Source of the DNA: Pseudofabraea citricarpa
Taxonomy: Eukaryota > Ascomycota > Leotiomycetes > Helotiales > Dermateaceae
NCBI GenBank assembly: GCA_029641185.1
Contig: JAPWGK010000011.1
Span: 496,001-560,000, forward strand
DNA: 64,000 nucleotides
Direction: 5' to 3'
This document shows positions 25,109 to 40,272 of the stretch, piece by piece (the first letter of the stretch is position 1; each line of letters opens with the position of its first letter). The notes under the pieces are model-generated. The model was not told where the DNA came from and ran no database searches. It worked only from the letters and a program-made list of their open reading frames with translations. The position numbers and the translations under genes were made by a program.

Positions 25109-27299
25109 TATTAATAGATATTAATACTTATATTATAAATAATAAAATTTAATAAACTTAAGTATATATTAATCTAATATATTCTTAAAATATTTTATAT
25201 ATATTATATTAAAATATTTTATAATTATTAGTTTATTTAAAAATATATTATTTTATTAATAATATAAAATATTAAGTTATTATTAATATATATAATATTA
25301 TTATATAATTTAATTTAATATTTTTATAAAAAGTAAATTTAAATTATCTTAATAAAATCTTATACTTTTAATAATAATAATAATAATATTTTATAAGATA
25401 TTTAAGTATTTTTTTCTTAATTTTATAACTTATATATTCTAGTAACTTATATAACTTATATAAGAGTAATTATAAGTAGAATATTATAATATTATAATAT
25501 AATTTATCTCTAAGAAAAGAAAAAGAATTTATTCTTAAAATATATATATAAGCTAAACGCGACCTAATTATTAGATAATATTATAATAATAACACGTATA
25601 TTAGTTAACTAATTAGTTAGGTACTAGAACTATTATTATAATTATCTTCCCTCTTATAATCGAGTTTTTATAACTTTATTCGATAAGTTTACTCTTAGGT
25701 AATATATAAGAAATATACGAGTTTAATATAATATCTTTTATTAGAATTTTAATAATTTATAGTTCTTTTATTTAATTATTTTCTATAAGTTCTCTTATAC
25801 GAATCTATAAAATTATCCTAATAAGATATTTACTTTAATATTATAATTTATATATTCTTAATCTTATATTATAGAAATATACTAGTAAAAGATTTCTCCT
25901 TATAAATATAAATATCTCTTATTTTTTTTATCTTTTTCTTTTTTCTTTTATAAATATTTATAATAACTTCTTATAATAATAAGATCGAATTTTTATTTCT
26001 TATATTTTTTTCTTATTATATTTATAATATTTCTAATATTAACTATTACTTTTAGTAATATAAATATATAATAAGAAGCTTTTATTTTATTAGCTATTAT
26101 ATTTTTATAATAATTCTTATATAATATTTCTTCGAACCTTATATATATGATTTATATATATTATATAATCTACTTTTTAAAGTTTATTAACCTTATAAAA
26201 TATATTTAATTTAACCCTAAGTTTAATTCTTATAATTATTATTATTATATTAGTAAATAAAAGTATACTCTAGTAAATAATTACTTCTAATTTGTTTTTA
26301 ATTCGCCCTAGGTTTATTATTAACTTTTATAAGTTCCCCCTAGAATAATTAGTTTAATTTATATTATCTTAAACCTTATTATTAAATATAAGAAAAATCT
26401 AACTTTTATCTTTTATAAAGTTATATAAAATATTATTATTAATTTTATTAGCTAAAAAAAATTTATAGAAAAAATTACTCTTAAGATTAAATTAGAAATA
26501 ACTTATATAATTCTCCTTAAAATATAAGAAATAAATTACCTTTTACGCCTTTTTATTATAAGTTTTTATTTTATCCCTAGTAAAATTATAGCTAATTTAT
26601 ATTAAGGCTAATATAAATCCGGATTTAGCTACTAAAGTAAAAGGTTTTTTTATTACTTTTAAGTATAAACTTTTAGAAAAACTTAAGTTTATTATTATCT
26701 CTTATAAGAGATATAAGCTTATAAAATTACTAATAATAAAAGAATATTTTAAGTTTAAGATAAACTAAGATCCCTAGGATAAAATTAAGTAAGAAATTAC
26801 TAAAGAACTTAGTATAAAAATAAATTAGAATATATTAGAATAACTTATAACTAAAAATATAAAAGTTATTAATATTATAAAAGAAACTTAAACTTAAGAA
26901 ACCTTAAATTAAAGGAATATATTATATTTTTATATATTTTTTATAATATTTTTAAGACGAAATACCTAAGAGTTTAGGTTTTTTAGCTTTAAGTTCTTTT
27001 AATAAAATAAAACTTTTCTTTATTTTATATATTATTATTTACTAAAATTAATCTAATATTATAACTTATACTTATATTAAGTTTTTTATTATAATTATAC
27101 CTTAAGTTTATTATTTTATTAGTATAAGTTTTAAGATTTTATACGTTTTATAAGATTTTATTAAAAGTTTATTATAAATATAATATAAATTTATTATAAT
27201 TTCTTATTAGATAAAGTTTTTATATTAAAATTTATTTCCTCTAATAATAATACTTATATCTTATATTTCCTCTTTAATTTAGCTATAATTAGTTCTTAT

Positions 27300-30200
27300 A
27301 TTATACTAAGGTATTTAATTATTAATTTATTAGTATTTATTATATTTTTTATAAGTTCCTAGGTATCGTTTATTATAAAATAATTCTTTTATTAAACTAA
27401 GTATTCTCGCTTTTTTTTTGTTTCTTAGTAAATAAATATTAATTTAATTTCTTATTTCTTATAACTATTAATATTATAAGATTCTAGGTTTATAATAATA
27501 TTATTTCGATTATTATATAATTCTAATAATAAAATATAAAATATATTATATATTTATAGTCTTTTTAGAAGCTTTAACTAATAAGCTTACGTATATATAT
27601 TAATTACTTCTAGGATTTTAAACGGTCCCTAGTATTTATTAATAAGTTTCTTATTAAGCTTTAATTATTAGATATTTTTTGTTAATAATATTATTTATTA
27701 TCTAATAATAAATTTTATAAGTTTATACTTTTAATTATAATATTTCTTTTATCTTAATATTATAACTTTAAGTTAGGTTTTAAGCTTATTTTATTTAATC
27801 TTAATTTCCTTAATTCTTTTTTTTATAATATATATTACTTTTTTATTTATAATAATATCTCTAATATTTATTTCTAGTATTAGTTCGAATTTATATAAGA
27901 CCTAAAAGGAAAATAATCTTATATTCTTATATTTTATATTATTATAAGTATATTTAATAAGAATAAATTTTAAAGCTTAATTAATTTATCTAAAGTTATA
28001 ATAAATATATAAATATTATTTTAATATTTAATTTTATTTTTTTATTTAATTATTAGTTTATAGGTAAAAAGTAATATTAAGCTAATATTAGACTTATAAG
28101 TAAAATATAATAGTATCTTAGAACTCGCTAGTAAATTATAAGTTATAATCGAAGGTTATACTTTTAGGAGTCCTAAAATCTTTCTAGATTTAAGAAATAA
28201 AAATTTCTATTAGCTTTAATATATTAATCTTTTTTATAATAAGAATATATTAGGTTATTTTTAAGAATTTATTAATAATTACTAATACTAAGTTATATAT
28301 ATACTTTTATTATTTACTAGGAAGTAACCTAATAATAAAGTTTATTATAATCTTTTATTATAGTTTAATTAAGACTAAGAGTAATATAAGCTTATTATAT
28401 AAGTAATATTATCTTAATTTTATCTATTAATATATCTTATAAGTTTATATATAATTTTTTATATTATATTATAAGTTTTACTAAAAGTATAACTTATATA
28501 TTAGCTTTAATATTCTTTTAAACCTAAAATATCTAGCGTATAAGTTATTATAATATATTATAAAGATTTTAGCTTAGATAATAACTTCTACTAGTATATA
28601 AATATATTAGTTATAATAAAATAACCTCTTAAGGTTTATTTTTTATTTAGTTTTCTTTACTCTAGTATTAGCCCTTTTAGGTAATAATTTAAAGTATTTC
28701 TTAATAATAAAAGAGTTAACCTTTTATAACTAAAAAAGAATATCTTATATTATTTTTATTAGTAAATTATATATTATTTTAGAATAAAATATCTTATTAG
28801 TAATTACTTATAATATATATTATTTATAACTAATAATACTAGTAATAAGCTTAAAATATTTTATAATAATATCTTTATTATAATTTTATATTAGCTCTCT
28901 TATTAGGGAGTTAAGATTATCCTTTAGCTTTAATATTTTATTAGTTTTAAGTTACTTAAGCCTTAAGTTTTCTTATTAATACTAGAGGTTTCTTATAATT
29001 ACTCTAATAATATCTTAGGTTATATATTATAATTTTATATATAAGAATAATAATATCTTTACTTTTTATTTTATTTCTTTAACTATTAACTTATAATTAA
29101 GCTTTTATAATAGGTTATTTACTAGGTTAGTTTTATCTAGCTTATATTCTAGTATAAAATTATATTAGGCTAATTCTTTAACCTAATAGCTTTAATACTT
29201 ATTTAATATTCTTTTAGTTATAAAATATTTAAGGTTATTATAATCGGTTTATATTATTATTATCTTAGGAGTATTATAAAAGTAATAGTTTTATTACTTA
29301 AAACTTAAAACTACTACTAGTAACTTAATATTATAGGTTTTATAATTAAATTTAACTAAAGAAAACTTATAAGAATAAAAAGTAATTAAATATTATTTTT
29401 TATTATAAAATAATTATATTAATATACTAGTAATAATTATTCCTAATATATTAGTTTTTATTTTAATTAATAGAATAAGATTAAAATATCTTAGTATTAA
29501 AGTTACTAGGAATTTAGCTTTAAGAGTTTTAAAAGCCTAATATACTCGAATTATTATTTTAAAAGATTTTATTAACTTTTTTAGGAGATTAAATAACTCC
29601 TAGGTTACCCTTAAATATATTATAATAAAATACTAATAAAAATTAATAAACCCTAAAAATATTTATATATCTTTAATATTATAAGAGATAAGTTATTCTT
29701 TAATTACCCTAATATATTTTAGATTTATAATAATTTTATAGGTATTTATAATATAATCTAAGAATTTTATATTATTAGTATTAAATTTATATTTTTTAAG
29801 ATTAATATAAAGTTAATAAATCTATAAGTAATCTAAGATTTCTTTTATTATAAATTCGTACTAATTTAAGTCTTCTAAAAATATTAGGATATTATTAAGG
29901 TAAATTATATATATTATATTAATTAGCCCTAAGAGAGCTTAGTTAATATATACTTAGAATATAATAGATATATTTAATAATTTAAATAATATAATCGTAT
30001 ATTTAAAATACTTATATTAAGTTTAAAAAGTTATTTTTTATTTATCTTTAGATTATATTCGAATCTAATAATATATATCCTTTAGATTAAGTTTTATAAA
30101 TAACTTTATATAATATAACTTATTAAGGGTTTTCTTAATTAATAATAAAAGAATATAATTTTTAATAGTTATTTAATTTAGCCTTTTATAATTTATATAA

Positions 30201-30472
30201 AATTAAAGTTTTTTATTCTTTTTAGGGATAAATATAATTAAAGCTTTTATTAGGTTAATCGAGTACTAAATCTAACCTTAGATTATAATAATATTAAAGT
30301 ATTCTTATAATATCTTAAGTTTTAGTTCTAAAAGTATATAAATAAGCTCTTATAATAGTTTCTTATTTTTTATTAGATTAATCTTATATTTTATAAGATA
30401 ATATTATAAGAGTATAAAAGTAATTATATTATTAAAAATATTATTATATTTATTATAAGCTAAGAGTATTAT
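27300..30472 (-). mobile_element. Gypsy retrotransposon relic 1 (truncated)
   Basis: Read right to left with RIP allowed for, pol blocks appear in Gypsy order. RT starts near 30,235 (FIPKKNKK) with the YLDD box at 29902-29888 read as YLNN. The integrase zinc-finger to core spans about 28,560-28,150 (ending FGTPKS), and the post-integrase LGPFKILEV lies near 27,635-27,605. Most interrupting stops are TAG/TAA at expected Gln/Trp codons. The gag/protease part that should lie right of 30.3 kb is missing: the R repeat at 30,473 cuts it. LTRs were not identified. Confidence 0.8.
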
Positions 30473-30667
30473 TATAATAGAATAAAACTCCCTATAAATT
30501 TATATTCGGGTTTTAGTTATTCTAAGCTAGAGGCTTTATATCTTTATAGTTATTTATAGCCTTTTAAATAATATTATATTCTTTTTTTATTATATTACTC
30601 TTATTATTTCCTTTTAGTTATTTATTTATTATATACTTAATAATATATATCGTACTTTATTATATTA
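30473..30667 (+). repeat. R repeat, copy 1
   Basis: About 195 bp matching 42292-42487 and 47511-47705: TATAATAGAATAAAACT at the start, TTTATATTCGGGTTTTAGTT inside, and an end near ACTTTATTATA. Here it is separated from the 5.2-kb unit by Gypsy relic 2. Confidence 0.8.
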
Positions 30668-33600
30668 GTAACTTATATAAGGAATACGATTAATAATATA
30701 ACTTTCTCTAAGTTAGATAATAATTATAATATAAGAAAGATAAGTTATTATAATTATTTATATAAGTATATAAATTATTAAGGAGATATAATAAGTATTA
30801 TAAAAAATTATTATAATCTTATATAAGCGTATAAGTAAGAGAATAAAAGTTAGGTTATATTATAATAATATAAGATATTATAATAATAAAATAATATAAT
30901 ATTAGGAAGAATAAATATAAGTAAAAAGTAAGTCGAGAAATATATACGAAAGAAAGAGTTTTCTATTATTAGAGATAAAAAGGAGATTAAGATAAATAAA
31001 TAAGCGGTTAAAAGAGAATTATAAAAGTAATTTAAAAGAATAATATAAGAGGTATACTTATTATTTCTTATAATAATATATATATCTTTATAAATTACTT
31101 AATTTAGCTTTATTTTACTAATAAGTTATATATCTTTTAAAGAAATATTAATTAAAAGAGTTACTATAAGTAGAGTTAATAATAAAAGGATTAAGAATAT
31201 TAAATATTAAAGATAATAATATTACTCTAAGAGACTTAATTATTAGGATAACTAAACTCTATTTAGTTATTTAATATTAATATTAATTCTAAGTATACTA
31301 GGAGCTTTATATTTTAAGAGTATAAATATTATAAAATTCTTAGAAAGATATAATAATTAATATAATAATACTAGGTTTTAAGACTTATAAAAGATTAAGA
31401 GATTATCTTTATTATTATATAATAATAATAAGATAATATATAAAGATTATACCTAAGTAAGTAAAAGGTAACTAAAAGGATTTAAAAGATATATTATTTA
31501 ATAAGTTTAAGGCTTAGATATATACTAATAAATAAACTTAAGGTTTTTCTTAGAAATACTTAAGAGTAAAAGAAAAATAAGAGAAAATAATATATAATAA
31601 TATATCTAATAATATATAATAATTTCTATAATATTTATTAGTAAAAGATAACTTAAAGAATATATATAAGATATTTAGTTCTTAAACGAACTTTTAAAGG
31701 ATATAAGAGAGAAAATAATTAAAAAGAATAAAATAAAAATCGATAAACTTATAATAATAAAGTTTAATTTAATAATAAAAATAATAATAAAGATTTATAT
31801 ATTAAATAAAACGGTTTAAGAGTTCTTAGAAGATTTATAAAGATAAATAAAACTAAGCGAGCTAATAGATTAGTTAGGTTATACGACCCTAGTATAATAT
31901 ATAAAAATATATATAAATATACTAATAATAGTAGCGTATAATATATTAATAATAAAAGCCTTAGAAGATTTAATAAATACTTTTAAGAGTCTAGTATTAT
32001 TAGCGTATATAATAATAAACGTAAGAAACCTAAGTAAATAATAATTTAACTCGTTTAATAAGAGAAATTTACCTAGTATTTATCTTATTAAGAATATTAG
32101 TTATATTAATATAAGTATATTATCTTAAGGAAAGTTATTACTAGGAAATATACTTATTATAAGAGTATATATAATAGATATTATACTTAGATCGTATAAG
32201 AATTACTTTTATTATTTAGAAATAAGATATTTTTATAGAAAATACCTAGATTATTTTATTAATATTAAAGAAAGTTATATATATAAGAAATAAAAGCGTT
32301 TTTTCTTTAGAAAGATAAGTAAAAGTAAAAGCTAAGCGTTTATTTTATAAGAAATAAAAGCTTATAAGTTTATTTAGTAAATATAAGAAGAAAGCTAGTT
32401 ATTAGAGTAAGATATTATTAATCTAAATAATATATTTATTAAGATATATAAGTTAAATTTAGCGCTTATATAAATAATAAATATTAATATCTTAAGAGTA
32501 ATTAAGCTAGAAAACTCTAAGAATAAGCTAGAAGAAAAAGATTTAATACTTATAATAATAATAAGAAATAAAATTAAAAAGAAAAGTAAAAAGATATAAG
32601 TAAACTTAAGAAAGATACTTAATAGCTAAGTAATAAAAAAGAAGAAACTTATTATACTAAAGCTTCTAAGAGTAAAAAAATAAAAGAAAGTTATTATAAA
32701 GGAAATACTAGATAAAGAAATTAAAAAGATAAATATTAATAAAAAATAAATAAAAAAGTTATATAAGATAAAATTATATATAACTAGAAAAGTTAATAAA
32801 TATCTTAATATCCTAAAAAAGATATAAACTTAGTCGAGTTATTAGATAAAATCTTTAATAATAAACTAAATAAGATAATTAGAAAGAAGATTATTACTTA
32901 TTTTAATCTCTTTTAGAAATTATTATTTAAAAATATATTACTTATAATTAGGAAAACTAAAGAATAAGTAAAGAAAAAACTAAAAACTAAGAAAAAGTTA
33001 ATACTTATAATAAGTATAAGAGTATTAGTAATATAAGTAGAAGATATAAAACGTTTATAGTTTTATAAGACCCTAAGAATTTAAGTAAAAATTAAGAATA
33101 TAAAGTTATATATATTAATTAATTATAATTCGAAAGCTAATATTTTTAATATTAAAATAATAAAGCGAGTAAGGTTATTAGTTTAACTAAACTTATATAT
33201 AAGAATAATAAAATATAATAAAAAATAATAACCTTTTATAAGAGTTTATAAAAATATAATTATATAAATTAAAGGAGTAATAATAATAAAATATTTCTTT
33301 ATAATAAAGAGGTTAATAAATAAAGTTATTTTAGGGTAATCTTTTATTATTATAAGTCTCTTATTATTTTCGTATAAGGAGGAGTCCTAGTATATTATAA
33401 TTATTAATAATAATAAGACCTAGCAGGTAATTATAAGAATAAGAAATATAATTAACTCTTATAAGAAGATAATTATATTTCTAGAAAATAAGTAGCTAAG
33501 GTTAAAATAATAAGTAGTTCTAGTAAACTAAGAGGCTTAATTATAATTAGAAGTTCTAATATTAGAGTATTTAACTTACTTAATAAGGAAAATCGTTTTT

Positions 33601-36600
33601 TAATAAAAGATAATAAATTAATATATATCTTTCTTATAACTATAAATAAGTTAGAAAAATATTAAATATTATCTTAAAAATTAAGTTTAACTAATTTACT
33701 TTAAGTAAAATATATATTTCTTATTATTAGTATTTTTAGAGCTTATAAGAGAAAAACTAATAAGATTATACTTATAAAAGAGAAGTTATTAGATGGTTTT
33801 ATACCTAAAAGAAGAAAGAATTAAAAGGTGAGAATAATAGCTAAAAAATAATAATAAAGCCTAATAAAACCTACTAATATATTTGATTAATAATTAATTC
33901 TAAAGTTTTTAGATATTTAATATAAAAAGAAACTTATAAAAGAAAAACTAAAAATTATAATAATTAGAAAAAAGTTACTCCTAATAAAAAGAATAATATT
34001 AGAAGAATTATTATTTTAATATAAGAAAATAATCGCGTTCGAATTTATAAAGTATAAAAGAATTAAAAAGAAGATTATTCTCTTATAAGAAATTTAGATT
34101 ATATCTTATAAAATATAATAAGCTCTTAGCTTTCTTATACTAAAATATCTATAAGACGAAATTATTTAGATACTTAAGAATAAGCTAGATATAAATACGC
34201 TCGAATATTATTATAACTTATACTAAAATTAATAGTTCCTAGTAAAAAAGAAGAATAAGAAATATAAGATAATAAATATTATAATAAAATATAATATTAT
34301 AATAATATAAGACGCTAATATATTACTAAATATTAATAAGATCTTTAAAGATTTTATAAGATACTAAATTATATTAATAATTAATTTTTACTTTAAATAT
34401 AACTAATTAGGAATATACCTAAATAATAGGAATATTATAATTATTATAATCCCTTTAGGATTATTATATTATATTATAATAATTTAAGAAGAAACGAATT
34501 TAATATTTTAATTTATATAAGTAAGATTTATTATTTTAGTAGATTATATTCTTATACGTATAAGGATTTTTATAAATAATATTCTTATATTCGATCTAAG
34601 AATAAGATATAAAGATAAAAAGATATACCTAGGGATTCGAAGATTTATATAAAAATATTTAATAAACCTTAATTAAGTATTAGTAGATATTAAATATATA
34701 AATATTATAATTAAGACTAAATTATAATTTAGTATAATTAGAATTAAAATTATAAGATTTATATATATAATAAAAGAAAGATTATTAGATAATAAAAAGA
34801 TATTAAGAATTATTAATTAGCTAAATTATATATATCTTATAAATATAAGAGTTTTCCTTAGGGTTTATATTTATTATAAGATCTAGATTAAAGGTTTTAT
34901 TATTATAAATAAGCTAATATATAAGTTACTTAAGAAAGATATAAAATTCGATTAATAAAAAGAGTAAGAATTAATAATAAATATACTTAAAATAATACTT
35001 ATAATAACTTTAACGCTTATATAATTAAATATATTAATCGAGGTATTATTAATTATCTTAGTTATAAATACGAGCCTAAAAGAATAAGAGATAATACTTA
35101 TATAATTAAATACTAAAGAGTAAAAGTACTTAGTTTATTATAATAATAAGTTATAAAGTAAAAGTAAATAAAATTATAATATTATTAAGCGCGAATATAA
35201 AAGAGTTCTTAAAGTATTAAAAAAAGTATATAATTATTTATATAATATTTACTTCTTATTAGAAATAAATATAATCGTACTAGTAATATAATTAAATTAA
35301 TTAGCTATAAACTTACTAGGAGTATTAGTAATATAATAATTAACTTAGATTAAATTATTCGATTTTAAAGTTAAGTATATACCTAGTAATAAATATACTA
35401 TTATAAATAAGCTATTATAAAAGTCGTATATTAAAAAAGAGATAATAAGAGAGAAATAAGAGGAAAATATTAATAATTTTATTAATACTTATATAAGAAG
35501 TTTCTAAGTAATAAAATATAAGAAGGTTAATATATAATTAACCTAGGCTAAGGCTAAGAATAATAGCTTCCTAGAAGGAAAATAAAGCTTAAACTCCTAA
35601 TTAATTATTAAGTATCTTATAATATTTTATAAACTTTTATAAGTATATATAATAAACTTCTAATAATTTAAGATATAAGCTTTAAATTATATAATATAAA
35701 AGAAGATTCTTTTTTATAAAGTAAATAAAAGCCTTTTATAAAGGTATATAATAGATTCTAAGGCGAAAAAGTAAGAGATTCTATAGAACTTATATAATAA
35801 AATAAAATATAAAAGATATAAAAATATATATTAAAAGATAATAAAAAGATACTTTTAGGACTTTTATTATAAAAATATAAAATAATATATTATTACTTAT
35901 ATTATATATTAGTTTTAAGATAATACTTAAATAAAAGAATTATTATATTTTATATAAATAAATATATTATAATATAAAGTAAGATTAGATATAATTTATA
36001 TATTATAAGTAAGAAGATATAAATTTCTTATAATCGCTTAAGATAACTTATTAGAATAACTAGAAGCGAGAATACTAAGAAATATTATATTAGATATTAT
36101 TATAAAATTCCTCTAAGAAGATATAATTTATAGATATAAGCTTTTTAGTAGATTAATTATTAATAGAAGCCCTAAGAATAAAAGTTAGTTATAAAAGCTA
36201 ATAAAAAAATATAAAATTAAGTAAGTTATAGTTTTTATATATTATATTCTAGTAAATAAAATAATCGAAAAGAGATATAAATTAATTATAGATATCTTAG
36301 TAAAAATAATAAATAAAAAACTTAATAGGTAAGTAGATAATTTATATATAATTTTATTAGTCGATCGAGTAATAATAAAAGTAATAATAAATATAATATT
36401 ATTTTACTTAAATTATAAATCTAAAGTTATATTTCTTATTAAGACTAAAATACTAATATAAAGAATTCTTAATTAGGAAATAATTTAGAATACTAATAAC
36501 TTTCTAGTTATATAAGCTAAATAAATTTAAATCTAAGATAAAGATTTAGAAGAAATTATAATAAAATAATAGAAAATAAGAATTTATAATAAGAATAAAT

Positions 36601-37261
36601 TCGATTAATTAAAAAGAATTTAAGTAAAAGAAATTAAAGTTAAGAACCTAGTTTTATTATATAATATATTATAAGAAGTTAATATATTATTAAGAGTAAA
36701 ACTTAGGTTTAAGTAACTAAGATTATTTTAGATAATAAAAGTAATTCTAGAGAAAGAAATATATTTTCTTAAAAAACTAAATAAAATAAGATTAAAAGAA
36801 ATATTTATAAGTGATAAACTAAAAGCTTTTAAGAAATATAAAAGAATTTAAGAACTAATAAAAATAAATCCTAAAAATAAGAATAAGATTATATCTAGGA
36901 AAAATATAAGAGATATTATTAGAAGTAATAATAATAATAATATAAATAAGAATAAAAAGTAAAAATATATAAGATAATAAATAAAATACGCGAAAGAATT
37001 ATAAAAGTAATAAAAGCGAAAAATTATTATATTAAAAGGAAAGAGAATAATTATTATAATTAGATAAAAAAAAAAAAAAAAAAAAAAAAAGATATTAGTA
37101 TAAAGTCTAATAATAATAAGAGGAAGTAATAATTATTATTTAATTTATCTAATAAGAAAAATAAAAGAAAAAACTTATATTATTTAATAATATTTATAAA
37201 AAAGATATAAGATAAAAATAAAACTTATATTTTATTATCTTAAGCTAAAAGAAAAAGTATT
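30668..37261 (+). mobile_element. Gypsy retrotransposon relic 2
   Basis: Plus-strand pol blocks, RIP allowed for: aspartic protease at about 33,113-33,155 (N-S-K-A-N-I-F for D-S-G-A-N-I-F); RNase H from 35,187 (KRE..RVLKVLKK..NYLYN) to LFDFKVKYIP..KYT..NKLL near 35,360-35,425; integrase near 36,230-36,400 (NKIIEKRYKLIIDILVKI ... VDNLY). Gag-like, purine-rich sequence precedes from about 31 kb. Exact ends and LTRs were not resolved; borders here are simply the flanking R repeat and the tandem unit. A run of 25 A's lies at 37066-37090. Confidence 0.75.
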
Positions 37262-37732
37262 TACGCGTATAAAAAATAAATAATATAAGATTAAATAATT
37301 AATTACTTAAGGAAAAAAAAAGTAGATATAAAACTTATATCTTATTTTTATTTTTTCTTTTTCTTTTACTTTTACTTTAGCTTAAAAAGTTCTCTTTAGG
37401 TTTAGTTACTAGTATAAGATTAGAAATTACTCTAAGTTAAATAAAAGGCTTACTAATATACCTAGATTTAATTATAAATAATAAAATAAGAGTAAAAGTA
37501 TTAATAATAATAATAAGAATTATTTTATTAATACTAGACTTTAAAGACTTATAAGTATAACTAAGAGCTTTTACTAAAGAAATCTTAGATTTAAGTATAA
37601 GAGATAAAATAAAACTAATAATAAATTTACTTATATTTAACTTAATCTTAATAGGCTTAGGGTTATTATTAATAAGTATTATAAGAGAGAAGATAATATT
37701 AGATATAAAAGGAGAATTAATAAATATAATAA

Positions 37733-37965
37733 AATCGCTTAAAATTAAATAAGCTATAAAGTTAAATAAAAGCTTATTTATAAAAGAAGTTATAAAAATA
37801 AGTATATTAGGATTACTTAGAACCGAATAAGCTATAAAATTAAGTATAAGCTTATTTATAAAAGGAGTTATAAAGATAAATATATTAAGATTACTTAAAA
37901 TTAAATAAACTATAAAATTAAATATAATCTTATTTATAAGAGAAATAATAAATATAAAAGTAATA
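37733..37965 (+). repeat. 78-bp tandem repeat, three units (copy A)
   Basis: Unit contains AATAAGCTATAAA, AAGCTTATTTATAAAAG and AGTTATAAA in order, period about 78 bp (a multiple of three, so it may have coded a 26-residue repeat). The same array is at 42953-43185. Confidence 0.75.
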
Positions 37966-40272
37966 AAACCTACTAGAGCTTAAGCTAAAATAATATACTA
38001 AAAAGTAAAAGCGTAATAGGTAATAGTAGCTTCCTTAGATAAGATAACTTAAACCTTTATACGAACTAAAAATAAATCGTTTTCTTTAAATAAAAAGTTA
38101 TTAGGTATTTTCTTACCTTTTAATTAAAGTTTATATTTATTTTCCTTAGATAGTTAGGTAAGTATAAAGATATACTCTAGGATATTAGTTAAATCCTTCT
38201 AGTATATAATAATTTAATAAGTTAAAGATTATACTTTTGTTTTATCTATTAATTATTAAATATTAGTAATCTCTCTAAAAGTTTATAAAGTTAAAAAACT
38301 TTTAGGAAAGTTAAAGTAATAGTTATATTCTATATAATAAAAGTAATAAAGTAAATAATTAATCTTAGATTTCGTATCTAGATATATATATATATTTTAA
38401 TTTAAATCTATTATTTAAGATAAATAAGTTATAATCTAGAAGTTAAAGTAAATTAAAACTTAGGTAATAGAATTATTCTTAGTATAATATTTATAAAAAC
38501 TACTACTAAAATTATTTATATTATTAGAGTTTTTAATATTAGTAAAAGATTTTCTCTTAGAATAAGCTTACTTTTTATTAAACTTTTTTATAGTAATTAA
38601 TAACCTAAGTATACCTGCTTTCTTTATAGGTATTAATAAAACTATAAAAGTTTTATTAGGCTAAGATCTTTTACCTAAACCTTTTAATACGATTATTATA
38701 TTTAAAATCTTATTATAATTATTAGGTTTTTTTTTATTATAATAAAGCTTAAAGAGTTATTTCTTATAATTTTTATAATCTTTATATTTTTCTAAGGGGA
38801 TATTAGTTATAAGTAATTTATTATCTCTATTATTTTATATAATATTATTAAATATAATAACCTTTTTATCTAAGATAAATTATAAATATCTAATATAAAT
38901 ATAATTAGATTTAACTTTTATACTTTTATTAAAGTATATAATAAACTTTATAATAATAGTCTTAGTAATAATTACCTCTTATATAATAACTAGGAGAGAA
39001 CTAAAAGTATAATCTTTATAATATATAATATATAATAAATAATTATAATAATAGTTAAGAATATAAGATAATTTAATAAAAGTCTAAAGCTTAGCGCTTT
39101 TTTTCTCTTTAGTAGTTATAATAATAAGAGGTATTATATTAAATAAGCGCGAGTAAAATAATAGAAATATTAGAAGAAGTTTATATAATATTAGTAGTTT
39201 ACTTAAGTAAATATAAGATTAAAAAATCGCTTATTATAAGAGATATAATATTAGAGTTAAAAGAAAAATAAAAGAAAGAAAGAAAAATTAAGTAAAATAA
39301 GATATTTATAATAAGACGCGAGTAAAATATTTCCTAAATTAGGAAGACGCTAAACTAATATATTTTCCTTTTATTATAAGTTAGTTTTTTTACTTTTTTT
39401 ATAAAATATATATTAACTTAAGATATTCTTATTATTAATATACTAAGTAAATAAGAAAATACTAAGGTAAATACGCTCGCTTAAACTTATAGTTATAAGT
39501 AGCTTATTTAAAGGAATATTAATTCGAATCTTTTTTTCTTTTTCTTTTAAGAAAAATAATAAAAAAGATAAAAAAAAAAGAAAAAGAAAAATACGCTTAT
39601 TTATTAAATAATTAAATATATCTTAAGAACTTTTATTAATAAGAATTAGCTTAAAATACGAACGATATAATAGATAATATAATAATTAAATAAGTTAATA
39701 TAATAGATATAAACTAGCTATAAAGTTATATTAAAAGATAATTACTAGGTATAAAGTTTAATAATATAAAAAAGGTTATATTATATTTATAAGATATTAA
39801 TAATAAGTCTTATTATTAAGTTTAGTTATAAGTACTTAAGTAAATAATATAATATTATAATAAAATAGATAATATAATTAAAGAAGTTTTTTATTATATT
39901 AAGTAAAATAAAAACTATAAGAAATATATATCTAAGACTAATTTCTTAAAAGTATAATAAGAGATTAAAAAACTAGTAGTATATAATTAGTAAAAATATA
40001 ACTAGTTAATAAAAGGAACGACTTATATCTATAAGTTCTAGCTAGAAAAATAAGTTTCTAATTAGTTAAATTATAAGAAATAATTAATTATATTTATTAT
40101 TATATATAAATAATTAGTAAGAATAATATTTATAAATAAAGCTAGAAAGCGAGTTAATACTAAGGTAATAATATATATTTCGAACCTAAGAAAAAGAGTT
40201 ATAAATATAAAAAAGATAATTATAAGTAACTTAAAATAAGTAAAAGATAATATAAATAAAAGTATAAAAAAA

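Noticed and set aside
36950..37261. LTR pair for Gypsy relic 2
   Set aside because: Only a 16-base match (near 31,015 and 37,008) was found between the two ends, too weak in this composition.
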